A DNA stretch of 64,000 bases. It comes from Marinomonas sp. MED121. GTDB lineage: Bacteria; Pseudomonadota; Gammaproteobacteria; Pseudomonadales; Marinomonadaceae. This document shows, piece by piece, positions 25,468 to 34,676 of this stretch (positions are counted from its first letter, which is position 1; each line of letters begins with the position of its first letter). The stretch lies in contig NZ_CH672431.1 in NCBI RefSeq assembly GCF_000153025.1, positions 216,256 through 280,255 of the forward strand, read 5' to 3'. The position numbers and the translations under genes were made by a program. Below the pieces are notes generated by a model. It did not search any database and was not told the DNA's origin. It saw only the letters and a list, made by a program, of their open reading frames with translations.

Positions 25468-26774
25468 GCTTCAGCTTCCTCAATCTTTTTACGCTGTTGA
25501 GCAAAGTAGAAGGTATATAAACAACCGAACATTATATTATGGACATAAACGCCATAACTCCGAGAGCTAAAGGATTCGAAGAAGTTAATTATGATCCAGA
25601 AGATCAAAAAACAAACAGCTAAAACTGTAAACATTTTTAACTCAGGGTTCTCTCGATGAGCCAAAACAAGGGATCGAATGAGCCAATAATACATGCCATA
25701 AATAACTAGTGAACCTAAAATACCGTATGCAACTAAAATCTCTATATGAAAGCTATGAAGATGCCTAAACTTTACTTTCTGCTGTTCGGTAAACTTATCA
25801 GACTGTTTTATTACTTCTTTAATAGCATTTGGCCCACTACCAATTAATGGGTGTGACTTTACCCAAGCTATAGACTCAATCCATGAGTTAATTCTAATAC
25901 CATTCCCCTCAGATTTTATTTCGTTAAGATCTCCATTAATTATACTCACTAAAAGAGAGCTCTCATTTTCAAAAGTTTGCTCTATTAATCTTTTTTTGAT
26001 AGTAGTAGTCTGACTTACACCTCCCAAAAAAATTAAGATAAAAAAATAGCTTAAATATATTTTTACTCCCCCTTTATGAATTAATCGATATATTAAGGGG
26101 TATAAAATTAGCACAATAAATATCGACAACCATACCTGTCTCGATTGAGAAATTATCAGTATCCAAACAAGAATAGATATTAACGTTAAAATTATTAATG
26201 TAATTACTATTTTTTTATACCAAGCCTTTTCATAAGGAAGTAAAAGAAAGAATAAAGCAATTAGTAAGAAAACACCGGAAAACATTGAGGTGAATTGAGC
26301 ATTTTTTATTCCAAAATCTACACGATAAGACTGCATAGATAAACTAAGCTGAGATATAAAGTCTTCAGACAAAAAAATACTATAAAGAAAACCTAAGACG
26401 CATGAAGAAAAAACTAAAATAACTCTAGCATTCGATCCTTTCAACCAATATGCAATAAAAACAAAACCAAACAATTTTGCAAGACGATCAATTTTAGGTA
26501 TATCATTTTCAATTCCAGAAAAATAGTAAATTGAACTTCCCCAACTAAGAGTTTGTATTAAAACAACAGAAGATAAGAACCAAAACATTCTATCTACTTT
26601 GAAAAAGTTAAATTTCAAAAAAACAACCGGCAAAGAAAAAAGCAAAAAGACATTATAAAAATCTTTAATTAAATCTGGGCTAGATATATAAAAAAAAGAA
26701 TAAATAACAATCAAAAAAAACATTACTTTTTCAAAAAAAACAGATTCGTATATTTTAAGCAAATTCAATTGCAT
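25458..26774 (-). CDS. O-antigen ligase / polymerase family membrane protein
   Basis: This 438-residue protein has about eleven hydrophobic segments and a large polar loop (about 250-340) containing SHPLIGSGPNAIKE and RHLHSFHIEILVAYGILG, the pattern of the Wzy_C/WaaL family. Members either polymerise O-units (Wzy) or ligate the finished glycan to lipid A-core (WaaL); sequence alone does not separate the two. It is the only such protein in the locus. Confidence 0.82.
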   Translation of the reverse strand: MQLNLLKIYESVFFEKVMFFLIVIYSFFYISSPDLIKDFYNVFLLFSLPVVFLKFNFFKVDRMFWFLSSVVLIQTLSWGSSIYYFSGIENDIPKIDRLAKLFGFVFIAYWLKGSNARVILVFSSCVLGFLYSIFLSEDFISQLSLSMQSYRVDFGIKNAQFTSMFSGVFLLIALFFLLLPYEKAWYKKIVITLIILTLISILVWILIISQSRQVWLSIFIVLILYPLIYRLIHKGGVKIYLSYFFILIFLGGVSQTTTIKKRLIEQTFENESSLLVSIINGDLNEIKSEGNGIRINSWIESIAWVKSHPLIGSGPNAIKEVIKQSDKFTEQQKVKFRHLHSFHIEILVAYGILGSLVIYGMYYWLIRSLVLAHRENPELKMFTVLAVCFLIFWIIINFFESFSSRSYGVYVHNIMFGCLYTFYFAQQRKKIEEAEACA

Positions 26775-26836
26775 TTATTTTTACCTTAAGTTCAAATTTT
26801 ATAAAAGCAAGAAAGTCGACCTAAAAATGTTATAAT

Positions 26837-28777
26837 CTATCTAATAAGGCTAGGAATGTTTAATGATTTTTTATCATTATCAAACTTCCATAAGAAATCA
26901 ACAATACTATCTGAAGGTTTAAATAATATTGGCGCATTGATAAGAGTCAAACGAACTTTCTCATAGTCAAAGTTTTCACATGCAACATCAAGCTCGTCAA
27001 TAATTTCATTAAGCTCTAAAAGAGTAAGAAAGTCTTCATTTGCAGTCATTATTCTCGGGTGTATGGTGTTTTGAACATTATTACCAATTAAGAGCTCTTC
27101 AAAGAGTTTTTCTCCAGGCCTTAATCCAGTATAGTTAAGCTCAATGTCACCATTAGGATTCGAATCACTTTTAACTTCAAGCCCTGATAACCTGATCAAA
27201 TTTTTAGCCAGATCTACAATTTTTACAGGCTCTCCCATATCTAATACAAATACTTCACCATTTTCAGCTAAAGCACCTGCTTGAATTACAAGCTGAGCAG
27301 CTTCAGAAACAGTCATAAAATAACGGATAATCTCCGGATGCGTGATTGTTATAGGTTGATTGTTAGCGATTTGCCTTTTAAATAAAGGGATAACAGAGCC
27401 TGATGAGCCTAATACATTACCAAACCTAACAATACAAAAAACTGTTCTACTTTTTTTATTAGACTCCTCATTTGATAATGCTTGTAATATCATTTCAGCT
27501 AACCTTTTTGAAGCCCCCATAATATTAGTTGGACGAACAGCTTTATCAGTAGAAATCAAGACAAATGACTCTACACCTGCATTAATTGAAGCTTTAGCGC
27601 AACAATAAGTACCGAATACATTATTTCTTACACCCTCAACTATATTGTATTCGACTAATGGTACATGTTTATATGCCGCTGCATGGTATACAGTATGAAC
27701 TGCAAAAGTATTCATGATTGTTGTCAAATTACTTACATTTTGAACAGAGCCTAATAACGGTACAATCTGAATTTTACAATTATGATTTTCAATTTTCTGC
27801 GATAGTTCTTTATCTATCGAATAAAGTGAGTGTTCTGAAACGTCAAATAAAATTAATATTTTTGGCTTAAGTAGTACAATTTGTCTGCAAAGTTCAGATC
27901 CAATAGAGCCACCGGCGCCTGTCACCATGACTACTTTAGATGTTATATTTACTTTCATTAAATCGGCTTTCGGCGCAATTGCATCTCGCCCTAAAAGATC
28001 ACTTATAGCCACATCTTGTAATTCATTAACTTTTGCCTTGCCTGTTATAATGTCACTGAAAGCAGGAACAGTTAATACCTCTACAGGGTATTTTAATAAA
28101 TTATTAATTACAGTTTTTCTTACCGACCTAGGTGCCTGTGGTATAGCTAAAAGAACTTTATTGACACTAAATTTATTAACCAGAAATGAAACTTTATGAA
28201 CTCCGTAAACATGAATGCCTTGAATGATTGTATTTTCTAATGAAGGCTCTTCATCAACAAAACCTCGAACTTTATAGTTTGAAGCTTGCTTTAAAGCCAG
28301 TGCAAGCTGCCTTCCAGTTGCTCCTGCTCCATAAATTAAAACCTCTTGATTGTCTTGTTTATTTTTTCGAACTAATAAAAACCTAGCGACAAATCTTCCT
28401 CCACCACAAAGCATTACAAGAAAAGGAACATAAATAATTGGAACAGTTCTTGGTAGATATGCATTAAAATAATATGCTAAGAAGACACTACTTAAAGAGG
28501 AAATTATAACTCCATATAAAATCACAGCGAAAGCATGAAAAGTTAAATACCTAAGAACAGCACGGTAAACACCTAACTTATAATTTGCCAATAAAGTTAG
28601 TACAATTGTACCAAATATAACATACCACACTGTAGCATTTGAAAATGCTGAGATACTACCAAGCCTAGCCCAATAAGCTAAAAAAAATGCGAAGATTATA
28701 AAAGATCCATCAGCAGTCAAACTAATAAATATTTTATAGTATCTTGGCAACCTACTAATTTTATCGAGTATTTTCAT
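26837..28777 (-). CDS. Membrane nucleotide-sugar 4,6-dehydratase (WbpM/PglF-like)
   Basis: This 646-residue protein has four N-terminal membrane helices (about 15-130), a first Rossmann motif IYGAGATG (148-155), and a C-terminal dehydratase domain with VTGAGGSIGSELC (285-297). The catalytic segment STDKAVRPTNIMGASKR (409-425) has Met420 and Lys424 in place of the classical Tyr-x-x-x-Lys, as in WbpM, FlaA1 and PglF. These convert UDP-GlcNAc to the UDP-4-keto-6-deoxy sugar. With the aminotransferase, acetyltransferase and PglC-like genes just upstream, it should start UDP-bacillosamine-type synthesis (inference). Confidence 0.92.
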   Translation of the reverse strand: MKILDKISRLPRYYKIFISLTADGSFIIFAFFLAYWARLGSISAFSNATVWYVIFGTIVLTLLANYKLGVYRAVLRYLTFHAFAVILYGVIISSLSSVFLAYYFNAYLPRTVPIIYVPFLVMLCGGGRFVARFLLVRKNKQDNQEVLIYGAGATGRQLALALKQASNYKVRGFVDEEPSLENTIIQGIHVYGVHKVSFLVNKFSVNKVLLAIPQAPRSVRKTVINNLLKYPVEVLTVPAFSDIITGKAKVNELQDVAISDLLGRDAIAPKADLMKVNITSKVVMVTGAGGSIGSELCRQIVLLKPKILILFDVSEHSLYSIDKELSQKIENHNCKIQIVPLLGSVQNVSNLTTIMNTFAVHTVYHAAAYKHVPLVEYNIVEGVRNNVFGTYCCAKASINAGVESFVLISTDKAVRPTNIMGASKRLAEMILQALSNEESNKKSRTVFCIVRFGNVLGSSGSVIPLFKRQIANNQPITITHPEIIRYFMTVSEAAQLVIQAGALAENGEVFVLDMGEPVKIVDLAKNLIRLSGLEVKSDSNPNGDIELNYTGLRPGEKLFEELLIGNNVQNTIHPRIMTANEDFLTLLELNEIIDELDVACENFDYEKVRLTLINAPILFKPSDSIVDFLWKFDNDKKSLNIPSLIR

Positions 28778-28811
28778 ATAAGTTAATTAGAATTTAAGAA
28801 CATAGTTTATT

Positions 28812-29987
28812 TTAAGTCACGCTAGCTTCACAGAGAACTTCAGTAATTACACTAATTGTAGTATTTATTTCTTTTATTGTTAAAGATGGGTGAACTAGTA
28901 ATAATACACTCGTTTCACTTAACTCAATAGAATTGATACATGGTGTTTTCGGGGAAAATGAAGTTTTATCAAAAGCCTCTTCTAAGTATATTTCTCCACA
29001 AGTACCATGGTAAGCAGGCACCCCTCTTGAAATTATTTCAGAAATAATTTTATTTCTACTCCAATTATTTTTCAGTTTTTCTCTATTAATAAAAAAATAA
29101 TATTTATAGTATGCATTTACAATTTCTTTATTACCTTTCAATAACCTTACACAAGGAATTTTTTTAATTGCTTCTGTTATTAAGGTTGCATTTTTTTGAC
29201 GTTTACGCACCCAGTTATCAACAAGAGTTAATTGAATTCGACCAATTGCTGCTTGCATCTCAGTCATTCTAAAATTAGTACCAAACGACTTATGCAACCA
29301 GCGAAAGCCAGGCATATGTTCCTTATTATAAACGGCGTCAAAACACTTACCATGATCTTTATAAGCCCACATTTTTAGCCATAAATCATGGTCATTTGTA
29401 GTTACCATTCCCCCTTCACCACCTGTTGTGATAATTTTGTCTTGACAAAAACTCCATGCGCCAATATCACCAATTGTACCAACAGATACTCCTCTATATT
29501 TAGCACCATGAGCTTGAGCACAATCTTCAATAATCTTAAATCCATATTGACTTTTCAGACTCATAATAGGAGCCATATCAGCAGGTAGACCAGCTAGATG
29601 AACTACAATTACGGCTCTTGTCTTTCTTGTCAGAACTTTTTTAATACTTTCGGCTGTAATATTTTGTGTATTTAAATCTACATCAGCAAAAATTGGAGTT
29701 GCCCCAACGGCCACAATACTTGAAGCTGTAGCAAAGAACGACCTAGGAGTTGTTATTACTTCATCTCCAGCCCCTATATTAAGCGCTTTTAACGCTAACT
29801 CTATAGCTACAGTTCCATTCGCTAATGCAATAGAATATTTACAACCTAGCCATTGTGAAAATTCACTTTCAAATTTACGACCTTCTTCACCAGTCCAATA
29901 ATTAACCTTGTTAGAAAGTAATACCTTGCTTACAGCTTCGGCCTCTTTAGCAGTAAAATTAGGCCAAGATGAGAAAGAGTTATACAT
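28812..29987 (-). CDS. DegT/DnrJ/EryC1 sugar aminotransferase (PglE-like)
   Basis: This 391-residue PLP enzyme has the DegT-family segments ALANGTVAIELALKAL (55-70), DEVITTPRSFFAT (75-87), IIEDCAQAHGA (152-162) and SFCQDKIITTGGEGGM (179-194), where Lys184 should bind PLP. Next to a WbpM/PglF-like dehydratase and a PglD-like acetyltransferase it is best read as the 4-aminotransferase that makes UDP-4-amino-4,6-dideoxy-GlcNAc. It lies 34 bp upstream of the dehydratase gene. Confidence 0.88.
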   Translation of the reverse strand: MYNSFSSWPNFTAKEAEAVSKVLLSNKVNYWTGEEGRKFESEFSQWLGCKYSIALANGTVAIELALKALNIGAGDEVITTPRSFFATASSIVAVGATPIFADVDLNTQNITAESIKKVLTRKTRAVIVVHLAGLPADMAPIMSLKSQYGFKIIEDCAQAHGAKYRGVSVGTIGDIGAWSFCQDKIITTGGEGGMVTTNDHDLWLKMWAYKDHGKCFDAVYNKEHMPGFRWLHKSFGTNFRMTEMQAAIGRIQLTLVDNWVRKRQKNATLITEAIKKIPCVRLLKGNKEIVNAYYKYYFFINREKLKNNWSRNKIISEIISRGVPAYHGTCGEIYLEEAFDKTSFSPKTPCINSIELSETSVLLLVHPSLTIKEINTTISVITEVLCEASVT

Positions 29988-29993
29988 GTTTAA

Positions 29994-30617
29994 TCAGCCC
30001 TTTAAAAGAATTGCAGCAGGAGTCCCTATAGCAGTAACGTTATCGGGTAAATCGCTAATAACTGTACTACCTGCACCAATTATACTATGGCTACCAATAA
30101 TTCTCATTTGAATAACCTTTGACCCTATACCTAAGAAAGAGTTACTGCCAATCTTCACCCCTCCAGCAATACAAGCATTTGGAGCCAAGTGTGTGTAATC
30201 TCCAACATCACAATCATGCTCTACAACAACAGAAGTATTTAAAATACACCCTTTGCCTATAGAGGCAAAAGCGTTCACTACGACTCCAGGTAAAAGCACT
30301 GAACCAGCACCAATGCATACATGCTTACTAATTACTACAGAAGGATGAATTAGAACAGGTATGTTAAACCCCCTGTATTCAAGCTTTTTTATTACCTTTT
30401 CTCTAACAGAGTTATTACCAATAGCAACGATAGAAGAAAAACAATTTGTTTTGAGATCAAGCAGATCAGTCAGATTGCCATAAATAGGCCAATGCTCAAC
30501 AGTTTTTCGAAGAGGGAAGCAGTCATCATAGAAAAACACATCAAAACCTATCAACTCTGCTAGTTCTGCTACAACTTTACCGTGACCATTCGCACCAAAT
30601 ATAGCCAGTTTATTCAT
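29994..30617 (-). CDS. Sugar O/N-acetyltransferase, NeuD/PglD family
   Basis: The 207-residue protein has an N-terminal Rossmann-like UDP-sugar domain (KLAIFGANGHGKVVAEL) and a C-terminal left-handed beta-helix of hexapeptide repeats (about 90-200, including VVEHDCDVGDYTHLAPNACIAGGV, with the catalytic-type His). PglD acetylates the 4-amino group of UDP-4-amino sugars using acetyl-CoA. It overlaps the PglC-like gene by 8 bp and lies 6 bp before the aminotransferase gene, a PglC-PglD-PglE order. Confidence 0.88.
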   Translation of the reverse strand: MNKLAIFGANGHGKVVAELAELIGFDVFFYDDCFPLRKTVEHWPIYGNLTDLLDLKTNCFSSIVAIGNNSVREKVIKKLEYRGFNIPVLIHPSVVISKHVCIGAGSVLLPGVVVNAFASIGKGCILNTSVVVEHDCDVGDYTHLAPNACIAGGVKIGSNSFLGIGSKVIQMRIIGSHSIIGAGSTVISDLPDNVTAIGTPAAILLKG

Positions 30618-31206
30618 CTTTATTCCCTTGAAAATGAGAAGAACTCACACTTCCATCAGCACTAATTCCTTCTTTCAATAATACCTTTTTAAGGGTCAAT
30701 AATATTATTTTCATATCTAATAAAAAACTTGCATTATCAACATACCACACATCTAATTTGAATTTTTTTTCCCAAGAAATTGAATTACGTCCATTAATTT
30801 GTGCCCAACCAGTAATTCCAGGCCTAACTTCATGTCGACGCATTTGAGACTTGTTATATAAAGGCAGGTACTCAACAAGTAAAGGCCTTGGGCCAACCAA
30901 ACTCATATCACCTTTTATGACATTAAAAAGGCTAGGAATCTCATCAAGACTACTTGATCTAAGAAATGCCCCGAATTTAGTAATACGGGCTTTATCAGGT
31001 AATAAATTTTCGTTTGAATCTTTCGCATTAGTCATAGTACGGAATTTTAAAAGTTTGAATACTTTGCCATTTCTACCTGGCCTATCTTGATAGAAGATAA
31101 TAGGATCACCAAGGTATTTTGCGACAAAAACACAAATAGCTAAGATAATAGGCGATAAGATAAAAATTAATAACAGAGAAAAAGTAAGATCGAAAAGACG
31201 CTTCAT
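30610..31206 (-). CDS. Initiating phosphoglycosyl transferase (PglC-like)
   Basis: This 198-residue protein is the compact monotopic phosphoglycosyl transferase type: an N-terminal membrane-embedded helix with a mid-helix proline (FDLTFSLLLIFILSPIILAI), KFRTM, the catalytic SLDEIPSLFNV (Asp-Glu pair), MSLVGPRPLL and RPGITGWAQING. PglC moves phospho-diNAcBac from UDP onto undecaprenyl phosphate, starting the repeat unit. Size and lack of the long WbaP-type N-terminal part favour the PglC/WecP-small class. Confidence 0.92.
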   Translation of the reverse strand: MKRLFDLTFSLLLIFILSPIILAICVFVAKYLGDPIIFYQDRPGRNGKVFKLLKFRTMTNAKDSNENLLPDKARITKFGAFLRSSSLDEIPSLFNVIKGDMSLVGPRPLLVEYLPLYNKSQMRRHEVRPGITGWAQINGRNSISWEKKFKLDVWYVDNASFLLDMKIILLTLKKVLLKEGISADGSVSSSHFQGNKDE

Positions 31207-31226
31207 ATAATAACCTTATGAGTTTA

Positions 31227-32462
31227 TTAATCTTCTATAAATCCAAAAAGTCTAATATATTTTTCAGACAAAATCTTGTAATTTAGGTTTTTAATTATAT
31301 ACTCCTTTCCAAGAATACCAATATTCCTTCTTTGAGCTTCAGTCATCGACCTTAAAGAAAGCAATCTATTCTTAAAGGTATTATAGTCACCATAGTTAAT
31401 AATTTCTCCAGCACCCGATAGCGAGAGTATTGGACAAACCACATCCCCTAAACAAACAATTGGTTTTTCTGAAAACATATAGTCAATAAACTTGTTTGGC
31501 GATACTCCATATTTGAATACATTTTTCCTCTGGAATGAGTGAACTAAAACATCAGAGCACTTTAAAATAGACTGAAGTTCGTTTTTTGGAACTTTAGGTA
31601 AAAAATGCACATTACTATAGTCTTTATAATTTTCTTTTAAACTTTCTTTCTCTGGCCCATCCCCAATAAAAAGAAAAGCAAAATCCTCACCTATAGAGTC
31701 AGCACAATTAATTAAGTTTTCAAGTTTGTAGGCGGAATTAAAAGAGCCTGCATACATAACTATAAACTTATTCTCAGGAATATATAGTTTTAAATATTGA
31801 AGATCGACTATTTTCTGATCATTATAATAAAAATCTAAATCAACACCATGTGGAATATAATTGACATTTTTATTTCTACCTAAGACAATAGCAACATGTT
31901 TATTTAAATCAGACATTGTCCCAACAATTTCATCTGAATAGTGATACCCTAATTTCTCAATACTTCTTAATAAAATCACTACTGGGTGATAAGAACTTAA
32001 ATTTTGAATTTCTATTAGCGATTGTGGCCAAATATCTCTTACTTCAAAAACTAGCTTAGCATCAAAAACTTTTTTAAGTATAACTCCAGATATTACAGAA
32101 AATAGAGAAAGAGATGAAACAATTATAACTTGAGGTTTTTCACGGCGATTTAGTACTGCAAATAATAAAACAACAAATTCGAAATGTAGCCATGAAAAAA
32201 ACCTAATAAAGGATTTACTATTTTTGTATTTTATTACGTTTAGCCACGTGACATGAAATCCATTGTAGCTCTCATTTAAAAAAAAATTAAATCCCCGGGG
32301 CAATTTTTCATATAAATGAGATGAGTTAGAAGTTATTAATCTGACATTAATATTATTTTTTGTAAACTCTTTACAAAATGAAGAGTGCCTTGTATCAGCA
32401 CCATACTTTTGAATATTAGCGTATTTTGAAATATACCAGACAGTTTTATTTTTTTTGTTCAT
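31227..32462 (-). CDS. Glycosyltransferase family 4 (WbuB-like)
   Basis: This 411-residue GT-B enzyme has an N-terminal TVWYISKYANIQKYGADTRH segment and VFEVRDIWPQSL near 150, characteristic of the WbuB/PglA-type GT4 enzymes that add an early sugar to the lipid-linked unit. The donor domain has VMYAGSFNSAYKLE and GVSPNKFIDYMFSEKPIV. Lying next to the PglC-like gene, it may add the second sugar (inference). It overlaps the upstream glycosyltransferase gene by 17 bp. Confidence 0.85.
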   Translation of the reverse strand: MNKKNKTVWYISKYANIQKYGADTRHSSFCKEFTKNNINVRLITSNSSHLYEKLPRGFNFFLNESYNGFHVTWLNVIKYKNSKSFIRFFSWLHFEFVVLLFAVLNRREKPQVIIVSSLSLFSVISGVILKKVFDAKLVFEVRDIWPQSLIEIQNLSSYHPVVILLRSIEKLGYHYSDEIVGTMSDLNKHVAIVLGRNKNVNYIPHGVDLDFYYNDQKIVDLQYLKLYIPENKFIVMYAGSFNSAYKLENLINCADSIGEDFAFLFIGDGPEKESLKENYKDYSNVHFLPKVPKNELQSILKCSDVLVHSFQRKNVFKYGVSPNKFIDYMFSEKPIVCLGDVVCPILSLSGAGEIINYGDYNTFKNRLLSLRSMTEAQRRNIGILGKEYIIKNLNYKILSEKYIRLFGFIED

Positions 32463-33552
32463 ATTGATTACTTTTTAGAACTCTATCATACGAGTTGATC
32501 ATAGTACGGATAGAGATATCCCAAGAATAAGTTTTAACAACATATTTTCTAGCTAATTCTCCTATTTCGATACGTAAAGATTCACTAATTAGCAATCTTT
32601 CAATTGCTTTAGCTGCAGATGAGGCATCCTCTCTTGGAACGATTAGTCCTGTTGAGTTATTTATTACGACCTCACAAAAACCAGATACATCTGAAACTAC
32701 TACAGGTTTACCACAAGCACAAGCTTCAACAACAGCAACACCAAAACTCTCGCTATCATATCGACTAAGAGCTGAAAAAACATCCATGGTATTAATTATT
32801 TCAGGGATTTTTGCATGTGGCAATGCTCCCAAAAACTTAACATATTTACTCAACTTAAGCTTTTCCACTAAAATTATAAGCTCATCTTTTTGTGGGCCTT
32901 CACCAACTATAATTAACTCAAGATCAAAAGTAGATCCATATTTATGGTATAGAATTGAAAATGCATTTATTAATATATCAATGCCGTATTTTTCAGATAA
33001 ATATTTAACAGTCCCTATTGTAAACTTATTTCTATTACCGACTTTTGGTTTGGGTTTGGGTTTGGGTTTGAAATGATTAATATCTACACCAAAAGGAGTA
33101 ACATAGCTATTAGGGTGCTTGTAAATCTGATCCGAAACTTTAAGCATACAGTGACTTGTTGATGCAATTGCTGATGCTGATTTCAAGTTATTCTTTAATA
33201 TTTTTTTATGTAGAAATGTTTTTTCAGGAAAATCAAAAACATCGCTTCCCCATATTGAAAGAATAGTTGGAGTAAAACCAACAAGATTTGAAAGCGTCCC
33301 ATAACCCGAAGCGTAATGAACATTTAATATATCAGGAGAAATAGTTTTTAATATACTTTTTAATTCTTTATATGAAACAAGATAACCAAAAGGAACTCCG
33401 AACTTTAATTGATGAAAATTAATTTCTTGGGAATATTCTAATTTCACTTTATGTAATGAGATTAAATGGATTTCAATTTTTTCATTAACTAAGCCTTCCG
33501 CCCATTTTTTAATATGCACGCTATTCGCATTCCCCAATATTGCAACTTTCAT
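32446..33552 (-). CDS. Glycosyltransferase family 4 with Pro-Lys repeat linker
   Basis: This 368-residue GT-B enzyme has VAILGNANSVHIKKWAEGL at the N-terminus, SIWGSDVFDFPEKT near 103 and the EX7E motif ESFGVAVVE in the donor domain. Between the two domains (near 161-171) is a KPKPKPKPK tract encoded by a TTTGGG-type hexamer repeat, in frame, so copy-number change would only lengthen or shorten the linker. Adjacent genes overlap it on both sides. Donor sugar unknown. Confidence 0.85.
   Translation of the reverse strand: MKVAILGNANSVHIKKWAEGLVNEKIEIHLISLHKVKLEYSQEINFHQLKFGVPFGYLVSYKELKSILKTISPDILNVHYASGYGTLSNLVGFTPTILSIWGSDVFDFPEKTFLHKKILKNNLKSASAIASTSHCMLKVSDQIYKHPNSYVTPFGVDINHFKPKPKPKPKVGNRNKFTIGTVKYLSEKYGIDILINAFSILYHKYGSTFDLELIIVGEGPQKDELIILVEKLKLSKYVKFLGALPHAKIPEIINTMDVFSALSRYDSESFGVAVVEACACGKPVVVSDVSGFCEVVINNSTGLIVPREDASSAAKAIERLLISESLRIEIGELARKYVVKTYSWDISIRTMINSYDRVLKSNQYEQKK
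33049..33066. repeat. Hexanucleotide tandem repeat inside a glycosyltransferase gene
   Basis: Three perfect TTTGGG units at 33049-33066 with partial units on both sides encode alternating Pro-Lys on the minus strand. Because the unit is six bases, slippage keeps the frame. Confidence 0.8.
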
Positions 33553-34676
33553 AATGATTTTATATCTCTAATAGCGGTTTCACAGCGAGCTTCCCAAGAA
33601 TGAAGTGCCTTTTCTTGTTCTATTTTTTTCGTAAGCACCTCTAATGTAGATTTATTATCAATTATCTCTTTTATGCATTCTACTAGGGAAATTGATGAGT
33701 AATCGATACAGTAGCCTAGTTCATTTTTCTTAATAAAATTTCCAGCCCATGTACTATTGCTTGCAATAATTGGTTTATGAAATGACATATATTCAAATAG
33801 TTTAATTGGAGCAGCAAAAGTCCGATAAAAAATTGGTTCCATGAACAACATAGCAACATCAGTTTCATTAAAAGCTTTTATTAAGCCGTCTCCAGATGTA
33901 TGTATAACATTTATGTTTTTTGGTATTCTGATAAAAGAATCAAGAGCTTTATCCCACTCATCTTTTCTTGTACAAATTGTCAAATTCACATTAAGTTTTA
34001 ACTTTTCAAGTCTTGCCATACCATCAATTAACTTATCTATACCATAAAACTCACCTACTCCTCCGACATATAATAAGTTCAATGTATCACTACCGATAAA
34101 ATCGATGTGATTATTACTATCTAATCCCGGAGGAAGAGCTCTAAACTTATCATTATTAACTAATGGAACGCTAACTGACATTTCAATTGTTGGCAGATAA
34201 ACAATATCAACTAAATATTTATACAAAAAAAGGTCAAAATAGTAAAAAGTTTCTAAGAGCTTTTTTAAAATTCGTTTTGAAATAGAGTACTTTTTATCAT
34301 CAAACTTCCAATAAATATCACGATAAAAAACAGCTAATTTGATGTTATTTTTTTTTAGTTTTGAAAAAAAAACAGCATCTAAAAAAGGGGCTCTGGGAAA
34401 ATGATCTTTATCAGTTAGTAAAGTAGGGATTGAGCAAGATTCTGAATAACAAAACTCATACTTTTTTCCTTTCTCTATTTTATTAACAACCTCAGTAACT
34501 AATTTCCGACGTTCATAGCTATACCCCACGACCAAGTCAACATTAAACCCCATTTCAACAAAGGCTTCATACATTTTAATTGGCCTAATAGCACTTCCTG
34601 AAGAACCACTAAAATCAAGAGGCATAGGATAATGAAAAATAATATTTTTAATAATAAAACCCTTTTTTAAATACAA
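33549..34676 (-). CDS. Glycosyltransferase, GT-B fold
   Basis: This 375-residue protein has weak but clear GT4-like donor-domain features: LLYVGGVGEFYGIDKLIDGM near 210, a D-x-A-M-L-F motif near 290 and FAAPIKLFEYMSFHKPIIAS near 305. The acceptor domain has a glycine-serine loop after FHYPMPLDFSGSSGSA. It overlaps the downstream glycosyltransferase by 4 bp and the upstream membrane-protein gene by 10 bp. Substrates unknown. Confidence 0.75.
   Translation of the reverse strand: MYLKKGFIIKNIIFHYPMPLDFSGSSGSAIRPIKMYEAFVEMGFNVDLVVGYSYERRKLVTEVVNKIEKGKKYEFCYSESCSIPTLLTDKDHFPRAPFLDAVFFSKLKKNNIKLAVFYRDIYWKFDDKKYSISKRILKKLLETFYYFDLFLYKYLVDIVYLPTIEMSVSVPLVNNDKFRALPPGLDSNNHIDFIGSDTLNLLYVGGVGEFYGIDKLIDGMARLEKLKLNVNLTICTRKDEWDKALDSFIRIPKNINVIHTSGDGLIKAFNETDVAMLFMEPIFYRTFAAPIKLFEYMSFHKPIIASNSTWAGNFIKKNELGYCIDYSSISLVECIKEIIDNKSTLEVLTKKIEQEKALHSWEARCETAIRDIKSL

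Noticed and set aside
33040..33070. Telomere-like or phase-variable repeat
   Set aside because: Six-base unit inside a gene keeps the frame, so on/off phase variation is not expected.
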